Assembly: GCF_018024495.1 (NCBI RefSeq) | Contig: NZ_CP071696.1 | Coordinates: 1,116,001-1,180,000, forward strand | From: Agromyces archimandritae | GTDB lineage: Bacteria > Actinomycetota > Actinomycetes > Actinomycetales > Microbacteriaceae | DNA length: 64,000 nt | Reading direction: 5' to 3' | Part shown: positions 27,978 to 38,238 of the stretch, piece by piece | Layout of the letters: every line of letters starts with the position of its first letter | How positions within the stretch are numbered: the stretch's first letter is position 1 | The notes under the pieces: model-generated | What the model saw: the letters and a program-made list of their open reading frames with translations, nothing else | The model's database searches: none | Told to the model about the DNA's origin: nothing | Position numbers and translations under genes: made by a program

Positions 27978-27997
27978 CGTATAAAAATCCTTATACG
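27978..27997. promoter_or_regulatory. Palindrome upstream of the AAA ATPase
   Basis: CGTATAA-N6-TTATACG, a perfect inverted repeat 17 bp before the start codon in a strikingly AT-rich patch that probably includes the -10 region. A likely operator, perhaps autoregulatory. Confidence 0.6.
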
Positions 27998-28091
27998 CGA
28001 TGATACTCCGTTACATTTGCCGACCGAGTACCGGAGCGGGCCTGCACGACGCCGGTCGAAAGCGGCCCGCGGTCCTGCGGCATTGCTTCCC

Positions 28092-29078
28092 CTACCACCG
28101 CCCGTGGACGTCGGCGCGGATGCGGCGGTCGTAGAGGTCGCGGACGGCGTCGGCGAAGCCGGGCGGCAGCTCGACGGAGCCGGCGGCGGCGTTCGCGCGA
28201 GCCTGGTCGGGGGTGCGGGCGCCGGGGATGACGGCCGAGACGCCGCGCTGGGCGGCGACCCAGGCGAGGGCGGCCTGGGCGGGGCTCGCGCCCGGCACGG
28301 CGGCGGCGAGCCCGGTGAACTCGGCTGCGGCGGCGATGCCGGTGTCGTAGTCGACGCCGGAGAAGGTCTCGCCGACGTCGAAGGCTTCGCCGTGCCGGTT
28401 GAAGGTGCGGTGGTCGTCGGCGGCGAAGACGGTGTCGGCGGTGAAGCGGCCCGACAGCAGCCCGCTTGCCAAGGGCACGCGGGCGATGATGCCGACGCCG
28501 GCGGCGGCCGCCGACGGCAGGACGAGTTCGAGGGGCCGCAGCCGGAACGCGTTCAGGATGATCTGCACGGTCGCGACGTGCGGGCGGGTGATGGCGGCCA
28601 GCGCCTCCTCGACGCGTTCGACGCTGACCCCGTATGCGGCGATCGCCCCCTCGTCGACGAGGGTGTCGAGGGCGTCGTAGACGGCGTCGTCGCCGTAGAC
28701 GGTCGTCGGCGGGCAGTGCAGTTGCACGAGGTCGAGGGTGTCGACACCGAGGTTCTTCCGCGACCGATCCGTCCAGGCGCGGAAGTGTTCGAGGGTGTAG
28801 TTGGCGTGCAGTTGCGGCATCCGCCGGCCCATTTTCGTGGCGACGGTCACACCCGAGTCGGGGTTGGCGCGCATCCACTGCCCGATGAGCGTTTCGCTGC
28901 GCCCGTCGCCGTAGACGTCGGCGGTGTCGAAGAAGGTGACGCCGGCCCCGCGTGCGGCGTCGAGCACGGCGAGGGCGTCGGCGGGGTCGACGTCGCCCCA
29001 GTCGGCGCCGAGCTGCCAGGTGCCGAGGCCGATGACGGAGACGTCGCGGCCGGTGCGGCCGAGGGTTCGCTGCTGCAT
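28092..29078 (-). CDS. Aldo/keto reductase
   Basis: NADPH-dependent oxidoreductase of the aldo-keto reductase superfamily, 328 residues. It opens with LGRTGRDVSVIGLGTWQLG; the tetrad Asp/Tyr is in FFDTADVYGDG, Lys in TKMGRR, and His in LVQLHCPP. The C-terminal cofactor region is AVIPGARTPDQARANA. ATG at 29078 matches the family start; upstream in-frame codons are junk-like. Substrate not predictable. Confidence 0.92.
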   Translation of the reverse strand: MQQRTLGRTGRDVSVIGLGTWQLGADWGDVDPADALAVLDAARGAGVTFFDTADVYGDGRSETLIGQWMRANPDSGVTVATKMGRRMPQLHANYTLEHFRAWTDRSRKNLGVDTLDLVQLHCPPTTVYGDDAVYDALDTLVDEGAIAAYGVSVERVEEALAAITRPHVATVQIILNAFRLRPLELVLPSAAAAGVGIIARVPLASGLLSGRFTADTVFAADDHRTFNRHGEAFDVGETFSGVDYDTGIAAAAEFTGLAAAVPGASPAQAALAWVAAQRGVSAVIPGARTPDQARANAAAGSVELPPGFADAVRDLYDRRIRADVHGRW

Positions 29079-29190
29079 GGCACCGAGCGTAGTCGCCGGG
29101 CGGCGGCGCAGGGTCGCGAGTGGATGCCGCGGGGCGGCCGGCCCGGCGGGGCTGCGCCCGGGCATCCGCTCGCGCTGGCAGCATGGCCGC

Positions 29191-29811
29191 ATGGGCGAGG
29201 CGGCGTTCGACGCGACGAAGGATCTGCGGGAGTTCTACACGGCCCGGGCCGGACGGTTCGACCTGGTCGTGGTGCCGGAGCTGCCGTTCCTCATGCTCGA
29301 CGGTCACGGCGACCCGAACACGGAGCCGGCGTATGCGGCGGCCGTGCAGGGCCTGTACGCGCTTTCGTACCGGCTGAAGTTCACGGTGAAGCGCGAGCTC
29401 GGTCGGGATGCGAAGGTCGCCCCGCTCGAGGGGCTGTGGTCGGCCGCCGATCCGCGCGCGTTCGCCGCCCGCGACACGTCGGCGTGGGACTGGACGCTGA
29501 TGATCCTGCAGCCGCCGTGGATCACCGCCGAGCTCGTGGATGCCGCGCGTCCGGCCGCCGCCGAGAAGGCGCCGGCTGCGGCGTCCGCCCGTTTCGAGAC
29601 GCTGACGGAGGGCCTCAGCGTGCAGACCCTGCACCGCGGCCCGTACGACGAGGAGGGGCCGGTGCTCGCGGAGCTGCACGAGGAGTTCATGCCCGAGCAC
29701 GGCCTCGCCTTCAACGGCCCGCACCACGAGATCTACTTCGGCGACCCCCGCCGGCAGGCGCCGGAGCGGATGCGGACCATCCTCCGGCAGCCGGTCGCGC
29801 GCACGGCGTGA
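29191..29811 (+). CDS. GyrI-like small-molecule-binding protein
   Basis: 206 residues of the GyrI/SOUL-like single-domain type. Recognisable pieces are the N-terminal VVVPELPFLMLDGHGDPN strand region, and the second repeat QTLHRGPYDEEGPVLAELHEEFMPEHG followed by HHEIYFGDPRR. Such proteins bind hydrophobic small molecules; no DNA-binding domain is attached here. The ATG at 29191 follows an ATG eight bases upstream in another frame. It converges with the SRPBCC gene across a shared hairpin terminator. Confidence 0.82.
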   Translation: MGEAAFDATKDLREFYTARAGRFDLVVVPELPFLMLDGHGDPNTEPAYAAAVQGLYALSYRLKFTVKRELGRDAKVAPLEGLWSAADPRAFAARDTSAWDWTLMILQPPWITAELVDAARPAAAEKAPAAASARFETLTEGLSVQTLHRGPYDEEGPVLAELHEEFMPEHGLAFNGPHHEIYFGDPRRQAPERMRTILRQPVARTA

Positions 29812-29832
29812 GCCGCGCACCGGGCACGCGGA

Positions 29833-29867
29833 GCGGGTGGATGCCGGGAGCTCCGGCATCCACCCGC
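29833..29867. terminator. Bidirectional hairpin terminator
   Basis: Perfect 15-bp stem GCGGGTGGATGCCGG / CCGGCATCCACCCGC with a five-base loop, placed between convergent genes. The stem is built from the GTGGATGCC motif. Confidence 0.8.
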
Positions 29868-29875
29868 GAACCGCC

Positions 29876-30346
29876 TCAGGCTGCCAGCAGCGCGTCGAGC
29901 CGCGCGTAGCCTTCGGTCAGCCCGGTCTCCATGCCCGACTGCACCATGCCGTCGCGTGCCTCGACGCTCGGGTAGGTGGAGTGGATGACGAGCCTGGAGC
30001 GGCCCTCGCCGAGGTCTTCGAAGGCCATCGTCTCGATGGCGACGACGTCGGGGTAGCCCTCGAATTCGAAGGTCTGCACCGCGAAGTCGGGCCGCACCGA
30101 GTGGAAGGTGCCGTTGAAGGCCCAGTCGTTGCCGTCGGGGTCGGTGTGGATGTAGCGGTAGCCGCCCTGGGGCACGAAGTCCCAGCGCTCGACCTTCATC
30201 TCGTAGCCGTTCGGCCCGAGCCACTGCGTGACGAGCTCCGGGTCCTCATGGGCTCTGAAGAGCGCTTCGACGGGGGCGTCGAACTCGCGGGTGGTCTCGA
30301 TGAAGGGCAGCCCCTCGGGGGCGGTGATGGTGACGGGATTGCTCAT
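29876..30346 (-). CDS. SRPBCC/AHSA1-family protein
   Basis: 156-residue START-like domain protein with the AHSA1 signature: FDAPVEALFRAHEDPELVTQWLGP near the N terminus and a C-terminal helix beginning GMVQSGMETGLTEGYARLD. It binds hydrophobic ligands; function unknown. It overlaps the ArsR regulator by four bases (ATGA). This ArsR-AHSA1 pairing is very common in actinobacteria and implies regulation of the pair by the upstream gene. Confidence 0.88.
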   Translation of the reverse strand: MSNPVTITAPEGLPFIETTREFDAPVEALFRAHEDPELVTQWLGPNGYEMKVERWDFVPQGGYRYIHTDPDGNDWAFNGTFHSVRPDFAVQTFEFEGYPDVVAIETMAFEDLGEGRSRLVIHSTYPSVEARDGMVQSGMETGLTEGYARLDALLAA

Positions 30347-30753
30347 GATCCTGCGTCTTCCGTGCGGGCGACGATGATCGTGTCGTCGCGAGTGGATGCG
30401 GCACCTTCGGTGCCTTCGGTGCCTTCGGTGGCGAGCAGCGCATCGAGCGAACGGTACTGCTGCTCGTGGATCAGCCGGTGGCGGTCGATCCATGCGGTGA
30501 GCGATTCGAGCCTCGCCGGGTCGAGGTGCACGGGGCGTCGCTGGGCGTCGCGGCTTCGCGTGACGAGCCCGGCGTGTTCGAGCACCTGGATGTGCCGGGA
30601 GACCGCCTGCTTGGAGATCTCGAACGGTTCGGCGAGTTCGTTGACCGTGGCCGGCCCGCGGCTCAGGCGGGCGATGATCCGGCGGCGGACGGGGTCGGCG
30701 AGGGCGAGGAACGCCCGGTCGAGCCGCTCGTCTTCCGTCGGGTCTACGATCAT
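30343..30753 (-). CDS. ArsR-family transcriptional regulator
   Basis: Winged-helix repressor of 136 residues. The core DPVRRRIIARL, GPATVNELAEPFEISKQAVSRHIQVLEHAGLV, then RRPVHLDPA is the ArsR DNA-binding fold without obvious metal-binding cysteines. A TEGTEGTEG run near the C terminus comes from 9-bp repeats. The ATG at 30753 is chosen; a TTG three codons upstream is possible. It is the first gene of a two-gene operon with an AHSA1 protein and likely represses it. Confidence 0.88.
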   Translation of the reverse strand: MIVDPTEDERLDRAFLALADPVRRRIIARLSRGPATVNELAEPFEISKQAVSRHIQVLEHAGLVTRSRDAQRRPVHLDPARLESLTAWIDRHRLIHEQQYRSLDALLATEGTEGTEGAASTRDDTIIVARTEDAGS

Positions 30754-30773
30754 AATAATCAACTCATTCGTTT

Positions 30774-30791
30774 ATCAACTTATGTGTTGAT
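30774..30791. promoter_or_regulatory. Candidate ArsR operator
   Basis: ATCAAC-N6-GTTGAT, an 18-bp inverted repeat 20 bp upstream of the regulator start, in an AT-rich stretch; extra ATCAAC half-sites lie just downstream. Confidence 0.6.
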
Positions 30792-31022
30792 TACACGCTA
30801 CGCCTGCGAACGGATGCCGTCAACCCCCTCATCGGCCGCGCACCGGCATCCACACGCGACACCCCCCGCGAACCCTCGCGATGGTCCGCCGTTCGGCGCA
30901 GGAACACCCCCGTTCGACCGCCCGTCGCAGATTTCCTACCGCTCGTCGCGAGCGTGACCGGTGCGTGACCTGCCTTCCCTATGATCGGCCTCGCAAAGAT
31001 GCAGCCGCCCGAAGGAGATGGA

Positions 31023-33307
<2,285 letters not shown>

Positions 33308-33308
<1 letters not shown>

Positions 33309-33628
33309 TGCCTCGCACCTCCATGCCGGGTTCCGCCCCGTCCCCCATCGGGGCGGAGCCCGCCGCACCGCACACGCCGGGAACGTCCCACCCGGCGGGC
33401 GAGGCGGACCCCGGCCTCGGCGGAACCGCCCGCTTCGGCGAGCGGCTCCGCCGGGCCGGCAGCGGCATCCGCTGGTACGTCACGAACCTCATGGGCGACA
33501 CCGCCTACCGCACGTACCTCGAGCACCACACCAGGCACCACCCCGGTGAGCCCCCGCTCACCGAGCGCGAGTTCTGGCGCGAGAAGATGGACGAACAGGA
33601 CCGCAACCCCGGCGCACGCTGCTGCTGA
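33308..33628 (+). CDS. ybdD: YbdD/YjiX family (DUF466) CstA partner
   Basis: Small CstA-associated protein, 106 residues. The conserved part occupies the last 60 residues: WYVTNLMGDTAYRTYLEHH, then EREFWREKMDEQDRNPGARCC, the family end. The first 40 residues are Pro/Gly/Ala-rich and extra relative to the usual 65-residue protein. It overlaps the cstA stop by one base, so the pair is cotranslated. Confidence 0.9.
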
Positions 33629-33638
33629 GGGATTGAGA

Positions 33639-33670
33639 ACGGCCGCCCGGGTGGATGCCCGGGCGGCCGT
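33639..33670. terminator. Bidirectional hairpin terminator
   Basis: Perfect 13-bp stem ACGGCCGCCCGGG / CCCGGGCGGCCGT with loop TGGATG, followed by TTCC, between the convergent ybdD and zinc-ribbon genes. Confidence 0.85.
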
Positions 33671-33690
33671 TTCCGTGTGCCGCGCTGCAC

Positions 33691-33972
33691 TCAGTCGAAG
33701 AGCTCGGAGAGCCAGCTCTCCTTGCGCTTGCGCGGGTAGCCGCGGTCGCCGTACGCGCGGTCGTACTTCGGGCGCTCCTCGTAGCGGGGGCGCTCCTCAT
33801 AGCGCGGGGCCGCGCCGCGGGGCGCCGGGCCCGGCTGCTCGGCCGACCGCTCGATGATCTTGTCGAGCTCGCCGCGATCGAGCCACACACCGCGACACGT
33901 CGGGCAATAGTCGATCTCGATTCCGCTCCGCTCGCTCATCACGAGCACGGTTCCGTCGGTGGGGCACTGCAT
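33691..33972 (-). CDS. TFIIB-type zinc-ribbon protein
   Basis: 93 residues. The N terminus holds a zinc ribbon: MQCPTDGT (one Cys here), then CPTCRGVWLDRGELDKI, the zf-TFIIB family signature. The middle has an YEERPRYEERPKYD repeat and the tail ends KRKESWLSELFD, a conserved C-terminal motif of this family. Function unknown, probably nucleic acid or protein binding. Confidence 0.85.
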   Translation of the reverse strand: MQCPTDGTVLVMSERSGIEIDYCPTCRGVWLDRGELDKIIERSAEQPGPAPRGAAPRYEERPRYEERPKYDRAYGDRGYPRKRKESWLSELFD

Positions 33973-34075
33973 CAGGGGGCCTCCCAGGCGTCGATCCATC
34001 GGTCGCCGCGAGCCTAGCGAGGCCCGCCTCGGGATCCGCCGAGAGCCCGCACCGGTGCGCAGCGGCATCCGCCAC

Positions 34076-34123
34076 GCACCCGCACCCGCACCCGCACCCG
34101 CACCCGCACCCGCACCCGCACCC
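34076..34123. repeat. (GCACCC)8 hexanucleotide repeat
   Basis: Eight perfect head-to-tail copies of GCACCC, directly beside the first 70-bp palindrome. Slippage-prone microsatellite. Confidence 0.9.
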
Positions 34124-34132
34124 GGCCTATCG

Positions 34133-34202
34133 TTCCGGGGGTCGAATCCTGCCATCCTGAAGCGGAAAACCGCATGCGCGTGGCAGGAAATGACCCCCGC
34201 AA
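34133..34202. repeat. 70-bp palindromic element, copy 1
   Basis: Begins TTCCGGGGGTCGAATCCTGCCA and is mirrored by TGGCAGGAAATGACCCCCGC. The right end is somewhat degenerate. A central AGCGG / CCGC inner stem is kept. Intergenic. Confidence 0.82.
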
Positions 34203-34307
34203 GTGCTTTTCGAACGAGAACCTTGCGTGAAGGGGGCAGCGCGCTCCGGCATCCGCACCCGGGATCACGCACCCGCTGCGCGCCGCATCCCACCCGCTCC
34301 TTTCCCG

Positions 34308-34377
34308 TTCCGGGGGTCGTTTCCTGCCATTTTCAGGCGGAGCTCCGCGTGAAGGTGGCAGGAAACGACCCCGGGAA
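34308..34377. repeat. 70-bp palindromic element, copy 2
   Basis: Outer arms TTCCGGGGGTCGTTTCCTG and CAGGAAACGACCCCGGGAA with one mismatch across 22 bp; inner stem around GGCGGAGCTCCGC. Both arms share GTTTCC where copy 1 and copy 3 have GAATCC/GGATCC, a compensatory change. Confidence 0.88.
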
Positions 34378-34530
34378 GCAGTGCGGGGTCGGAAGCGGAA
34401 CGGTTGCGGCCGCCGAGCGCAGCGCATAGGGTGCGGGTGGCAACAGCTCGTGGGCGAGGGGCGCCCGCGATGAGAGCGGAAACACGAGTCGGTCGCCCAG
34501 GGGGGTGCGCGGCTCGCACGGTGGATCAGC

Positions 34531-35490
34531 ATGAGCGAAGAGCCGACGACGTCACCCGAGACCACGCCCGGCGGCAGCCGAACGCGGCTGCGATTCCGCC
34601 GGAAGGCCGCGCCGGACGGGGACGCGCCCGCGGGGCGCAGTCGGCGGGGGTGGCGATCCACCGTCGCGATCGGCGCGGCGATCGTGCTCGCGGCGACCGC
34701 CGGCACCGGGGTGCTCGTGCAGACCGCCGTCGGCCTGCAGCAGGCGAGCCTCGCCGAGACCCGGGAGCTCGCCGCCGTCGGCCGTCCCGAAGCGGCCAAG
34801 CTCGGCGTCTACGACACGGTGCTCGAGGTGCAGGCGTCCAAGGAGGCCGCCGCGACCATCGAGGACGCCGACCGGCTGATCCGCGAGGCGCGCGGCAAGT
34901 CCGACGCGTCGAAGCTCGCGAGCACGACCGCGGCCCTGCGCGGCTTCGGCAAGCTCGGCTCGGACCGCGTGCTCGAGCTCGTGGATGCCGCACGGGCCCA
35001 CATGAGCGGGCTCCGCCGTTCCATCGCCGATTTCGACCGGCGTGCGGCCGAGCAGGCGGCGGCCGAACGCGCCGCCGCAGAACGCGCCGCGGCCGAGGCG
35101 GCCGCAGCAGAGCAGGCCGCGGCCGAAGAAGCCGCCGAGGCCGCTCCGGCACCGCCGCCCGCAGCCGCCCCGGCACCGCCGGCGAGCCCGAGCGATGCGC
35201 AGATCATCGCCCGCGACATGTCGGCCGCCCGCTACGGCTGGGGGCAGGACCAGTTCGGCTGCCTCGTCGCCGTCTGGGATTACGAGTCGGGGTGGAACGT
35301 CACGGCCGGAACCCCCGACGGCGCCTACGGCATCCCGCAGGCGCTGCCGGGCACGAAGATGGCCTCGGCCGGCGCCGACTGGCAGACCAGCGCCGCCACG
35401 CAGATCAGCTGGGGGCTCGACTACATCGCCGGCCGCTACGGCAACCCGTGCGCGGCCTGGGCGCACATCGAGGCCGAAGGGTGGTACTGA
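34531..35490 (+). CDS. Secreted/anchored lytic transglycosylase-like protein
   Basis: 319 residues. An N-terminal cytoplasmic part rich in Thr/Arg is followed by one transmembrane helix (about 45-68), a helical coiled-coil region with Ala/Glu repeats (AAAERAAAERAAAE, near 172-205), a Pro/Ala linker and a C-terminal lysozyme-like domain (FGCLVAVWDYESGWNVTAG, AYGIPQALPGTKMA, GLDYIAGRYGNPCAAW) of the Rpf/SLT-related type. It probably cleaves or binds peptidoglycan. ATG at 34531 is used. A hairpin follows the stop. Confidence 0.85.
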   Translation: MSEEPTTSPETTPGGSRTRLRFRRKAAPDGDAPAGRSRRGWRSTVAIGAAIVLAATAGTGVLVQTAVGLQQASLAETRELAAVGRPEAAKLGVYDTVLEVQASKEAAATIEDADRLIREARGKSDASKLASTTAALRGFGKLGSDRVLELVDAARAHMSGLRRSIADFDRRAAEQAAAERAAAERAAAEAAAAEQAAAEEAAEAAPAPPPAAAPAPPASPSDAQIIARDMSAARYGWGQDQFGCLVAVWDYESGWNVTAGTPDGAYGIPQALPGTKMASAGADWQTSAATQISWGLDYIAGRYGNPCAAWAHIEAEGWY

Positions 35491-35491
35491 T

Positions 35492-35529
35492 GCGGATGCC
35501 GGGCCGCGGCGAGGCGATCCGGCATCCGC
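35492..35529 (+). terminator. Hairpin terminator after the muralytic gene
   Basis: Stem GCGGATGCCGG / CCGGCATCCGC, 11 bp perfect, 16-base loop, starting two bases after the stop. Built from the GGATGCC motif. Confidence 0.65.
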
Positions 35530-35589
35530 TCAGGGAATATCGTTGCGCGGCGAGGACGACGCAGCGCGTGCGGAGTTCCGCACCCGGCC

Positions 35590-36234
35590 TCAGTAGCCGA
35601 CGGTGAAGCGGGCCCGACGGTGCGCGGGCTTCTCGATCTCGTCGAGCACGGCAAGGGCGAGGTCGGCGCCCGAGAGCGAGGAGGTGCCGTCGGCCTCGGC
35701 CACGAGCACGTCGCCGTCGGTGCGGTACGTGCCGCGGCTCTCGACGCTCACGAAGGACCCGTAGGTCGCCGCAGGGCTCACGAGGAACCAGTCGAGCGAC
35801 TCGGGCGAGCGGCGCAGGTCGTCGAGCACCTCGCCCATCGCCGTCGCCTCGGGCTTGACCGCATCGGGGAACTCGGGGGTGTCTTTCAGCAGCGGCCCGC
35901 CCTCGGCCACGAACGAGGACCCCGCGCCCCCGATGACGCCGAATCGCACGCCGGCCTCGGCGGCCTCCTTCGAGAACGCCGCGATCGCCGGGCGCACCGC
36001 ATCGGTCATGTCGCCGCGGGGCGAGATCGCAACGATGACGTCGTCGGCGTCGCGGAGGGCGCGGGCGCGGTCGGCCGCGTCGGTGATCGAGCCGATCTCG
36101 TAGACCGCACCGTCGACCGGGTCCTGCGGCAGGGAGCGGCTCACCGACGTGACGTCGTGGCCGCGCTTGACGGCCTCCCGCAGGATGTGTCCCCCTGAAT
36201 AGCCGGTGCCCCCGATGATGACGATGCGCGCCAC
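35590..36234 (-). CDS. NAD(P)-binding atypical SDR (NAD(P)H-binding) oxidoreductase
   Basis: 214 residues beginning with the Rossmann motif IVIIGGTGYSGGHI (GxxGxxG at 8-14), followed by Arg33 (SVSRSLPQ) that would favour NADP. It belongs to the NmrA/NAD(P)H-binding group of extended-like SDRs, which lack a reliable YxxxK. Start is GTG at 36234, with GAAGGA about seven bases upstream. Substrate unknown. Confidence 0.85.
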   Translation of the reverse strand: MARIVIIGGTGYSGGHILREAVKRGHDVTSVSRSLPQDPVDGAVYEIGSITDAADRARALRDADDVIVAISPRGDMTDAVRPAIAAFSKEAAEAGVRFGVIGGAGSSFVAEGGPLLKDTPEFPDAVKPEATAMGEVLDDLRRSPESLDWFLVSPAATYGSFVSVESRGTYRTDGDVLVAEADGTSSLSGADLALAVLDEIEKPAHRRARFTVGY

Positions 36235-36412
36235 GTTGTGTCCTTCCCTCGGATAGACCGCCCCTCATCGGACGGCCTGTATATCCTTTCACGAGGCGCC
36301 TTCGCGCGCCCCCGTTCGGGGGATGCCGCGGGGTGCCGCGGGGCGGGTGCGAGCCGGCATCCACTCGCCGCAGCCGGCGGTGCGGCCCGGCATCCGCACC
36401 CGGAGACGCGAA

Positions 36413-36438
36413 CAGGGGCCCGGCGAACCGGACCCCTG
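36413..36438 (-). terminator. Cold-shock gene terminator
   Basis: Stem CAGGGGCCCGG / CCGGACCCCTG with one mismatch and CGAA loop, 16 bp past the stop of the minus-strand csp gene. Confidence 0.75.
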
Positions 36439-36453
36439 CGACTCACGCGTACG

Positions 36454-36657
36454 TCAGAGCACGCGGATGTTCTCGGCCTGCAGCCCCTTGGGGCCGCGGG
36501 CGACCTCGAACTCGACCTTCTGGTTCTCTTCGAGCGAGCGGTAGCCGCTGCCGGTGATCGCGCTGAAGTGCGCGAACACGTCGGCGGAGCCGTCGTCGGG
36601 GGCGATGAAGCCGAAGCCCTTGTCGGCGTTGAACCACTTGACGGTTCCGGTTGCCAT
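36454..36657 (-). CDS. cspA: Cold-shock protein (CspA family)
   Basis: 67-residue RNA chaperone. RNP1 KGFGFIAPD and RNP2 VFAHFSAI are intact, and the start [14 protein letters not shown] is the standard actinobacterial one. Cold-shock mRNAs usually carry long structured leaders; the roughly 450 bp free of genes upstream leaves room for this. Confidence 0.95.
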   Translation of the reverse strand: MATGTVKWFNADKGFGFIAPDDGSADVFAHFSAITGSGYRSLEENQKVEFEVARGPKGLQAENIRVL

Positions 36658-37111
36658 ATCTGTTCCTTCTGTATTCGTCTGCGCCGCCTGGCGGCGCATT
36701 GCGCCTGCCCCCAATGGGCCTGCGCGGCATCCGCGGCGCCTGCCGCGATGATGCGTTCCGCGCGACTCGCGTCGTGCGGCTCGACGGGCGGACGCGATGT
36801 GGATCGCATGCCCGAAGATGGATGCCGGGAGCTCGCTCCCGCTGCCCCGGCGTTGGGTGCGGGCGGCGAACGGACCGAGGGACTCGGCCATGCCGGCGGT
36901 GAAAACGGTATTGAAGTGGAAGAGCCGGCCTGCCGCCACACGGACTCGGCGTACTCGCCGGAGCGGGTAGCGACCCGGGAACACCCGGGCTGGACCCTTC
37001 GAGACTACCGGCACGTTGCTGTGCGGACGATTCGCGTGACGGAGCGTGTCCGGATCGTGACGTGCGATCGGCGTGCGGTCGGCGTGAGATCGGCGTGCGG
37101 TCGGCGGCCGG
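36658..37111. other. Gene-free region upstream of csp
   Basis: Likely 5' leader and promoter region of csp (minus strand). A 20-bp direct repeat GATCGGCGTGCGGTCGGCGT occurs at 37066 and, with one change, at 37088. No gene, RNA or clear promoter box could be assigned. Confidence 0.5.
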
Positions 37112-37495
37112 TCAGCCCTCGACGCGGTCGGCGGCGTGCGGGATGGGTCCGCACATCGTCACCATGACGCGCGCCCGTTCGGTCGCGACGACCGTGTGCG
37201 GCAGGTCCGCCGGCACGTACAGGATGCCGCCGGCGCCGAGCTCGTGGGCGGCCGGCTCGTCGCCGGCGACCTCGACCGTGACCCGCCCCTCGACGGGCTG
37301 GACGAGGATCGGCACCGTCACCCGGTGCTCGCTCATCACCTGCCCCGCATCGAAGGCGAGCAGCATGACGCGCACGCTCGCACCGCCGAACAGGCGCGCC
37401 GGCGCGACCCGCCCCTCGACGTACGGGCGCGAGGCGAGCAGCGTTTCGGCGTCGGCGGCGAGCAGCGCGGCCTTCTCCACATCCCCCATGACCAT
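37112..37495 (-). CDS. Cupin-domain protein
   Basis: 127 residues forming a single cupin beta-barrel. The two motifs are recognisable: [20 protein letters not shown] (motif 1 with an early His but without the full G(X)5HXH) and [16 protein letters not shown] (motif 2, PxxxPH). Metal binding may be altered because motif 1 lacks the second His. Function unknown. Two alternative starts lie two codons apart. Confidence 0.8.
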   Translation of the reverse strand: MVMGDVEKAALLAADAETLLASRPYVEGRVAPARLFGGASVRVMLLAFDAGQVMSEHRVTVPILVQPVEGRVTVEVAGDEPAAHELGAGGILYVPADLPHTVVATERARVMVTMCGPIPHAADRVEG

Positions 37496-37554
37496 GGCGC
37501 CAGCCTACGCGCGGACCGTGCGCGAGGGGCGGCTTCCACGGCAGAATCGGAAGC

Positions 37555-38235
37555 ATGGAACCGCTTCGCATCCCCGTCGGCGACGGCAGCGTGCCGGCGT
37601 CGTTCACGCCGGCCGGGGCGGGCGCCGCGGCATCCACCGCGGGCGAGGCCTCGGCCCTGCTCGTGCTCGCGCCCGGCGCGGGAGCCGGCCGCGACCACCC
37701 CTTCATGCTCGGCCTGTCGGAGGCCCTCGCCGGGCTCGGCATCGCGACCCTCCGCTTCGACTTCCCGTACCGCGAGGCGGGCCGCAGGTTCCCCGACCGG
37801 GCGCCGGCCGCGATCGCGACGTGGCGTGCCGCGGTGGATGCCGCGGGCGAGCTCGCCGGCGGATCCCCTATCTGGGCCGGCGGCAAATCGTTCGGCGGGC
37901 GCATGGCCTCGATGGCCGTCGCGGACGGCATGCCGGCGGCCGGCCTCATCCTCATCGGCTACCCCCTGCATCCACCGGGCGAACCCGAGCGCATGCGCAC
38001 CGAGCACCTGCCCGAGGTGCACGTGCCGACCCTCTTCCTGCAGGGCACGAAGGACCCGTTCGCGACGCCGAACGCCGATCTCGACGCCGTCGTCGCCAAG
38101 ATGCCGACGGCTCGCCTCGAGTGGATGCCGGGCGGCGGCCACTCCTTCGACGTCGCCGGGCGGAAGCGCGCCCCCGCCGAGGTCGGCGCCTCGCTCGCGT
38201 CGAGGGTGGCGGCGTTCGTCGCGGAGGCGCGGTAG
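37555..38235 (+). CDS. KANL3/Tex30-type alpha/beta hydrolase
   Basis: 226-residue alpha/beta-fold protein. LAPGAGAGRDHPFM near 40-54 and GGKSFGGRMAS (Ser in the nucleophile elbow, near 118) are typical of the KANL3/Tex30-like family; LFLQGTKDPFATP carries the Asp and GGGHSFDV the His of the triad. Activity unknown. It is divergent from the cupin gene with a 59-bp gap. Confidence 0.86.
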   Translation: MEPLRIPVGDGSVPASFTPAGAGAAASTAGEASALLVLAPGAGAGRDHPFMLGLSEALAGLGIATLRFDFPYREAGRRFPDRAPAAIATWRAAVDAAGELAGGSPIWAGGKSFGGRMASMAVADGMPAAGLILIGYPLHPPGEPERMRTEHLPEVHVPTLFLQGTKDPFATPNADLDAVVAKMPTARLEWMPGGGHSFDVAGRKRAPAEVGASLASRVAAFVAEAR

Positions 38236-38238
38236 GCG

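Larger units (their letters stand above)
33973..34530. other. Gene-free region with repeats
   Basis: No gene is supported. It contains eight GCACCC hexamers (34076-34123) and two 70-bp palindromes (34133-34202, 34308-34377). About 150 bp of otherwise plain sequence lies before the muralytic gene at 34531, where its promoter should be. Confidence 0.75.

Noticed and set aside
34133..34377. 70-bp palindromes as simple terminators
   Set aside because: They have no U-run, occur in tandem far from the preceding stop, and one copy lies within a gene.
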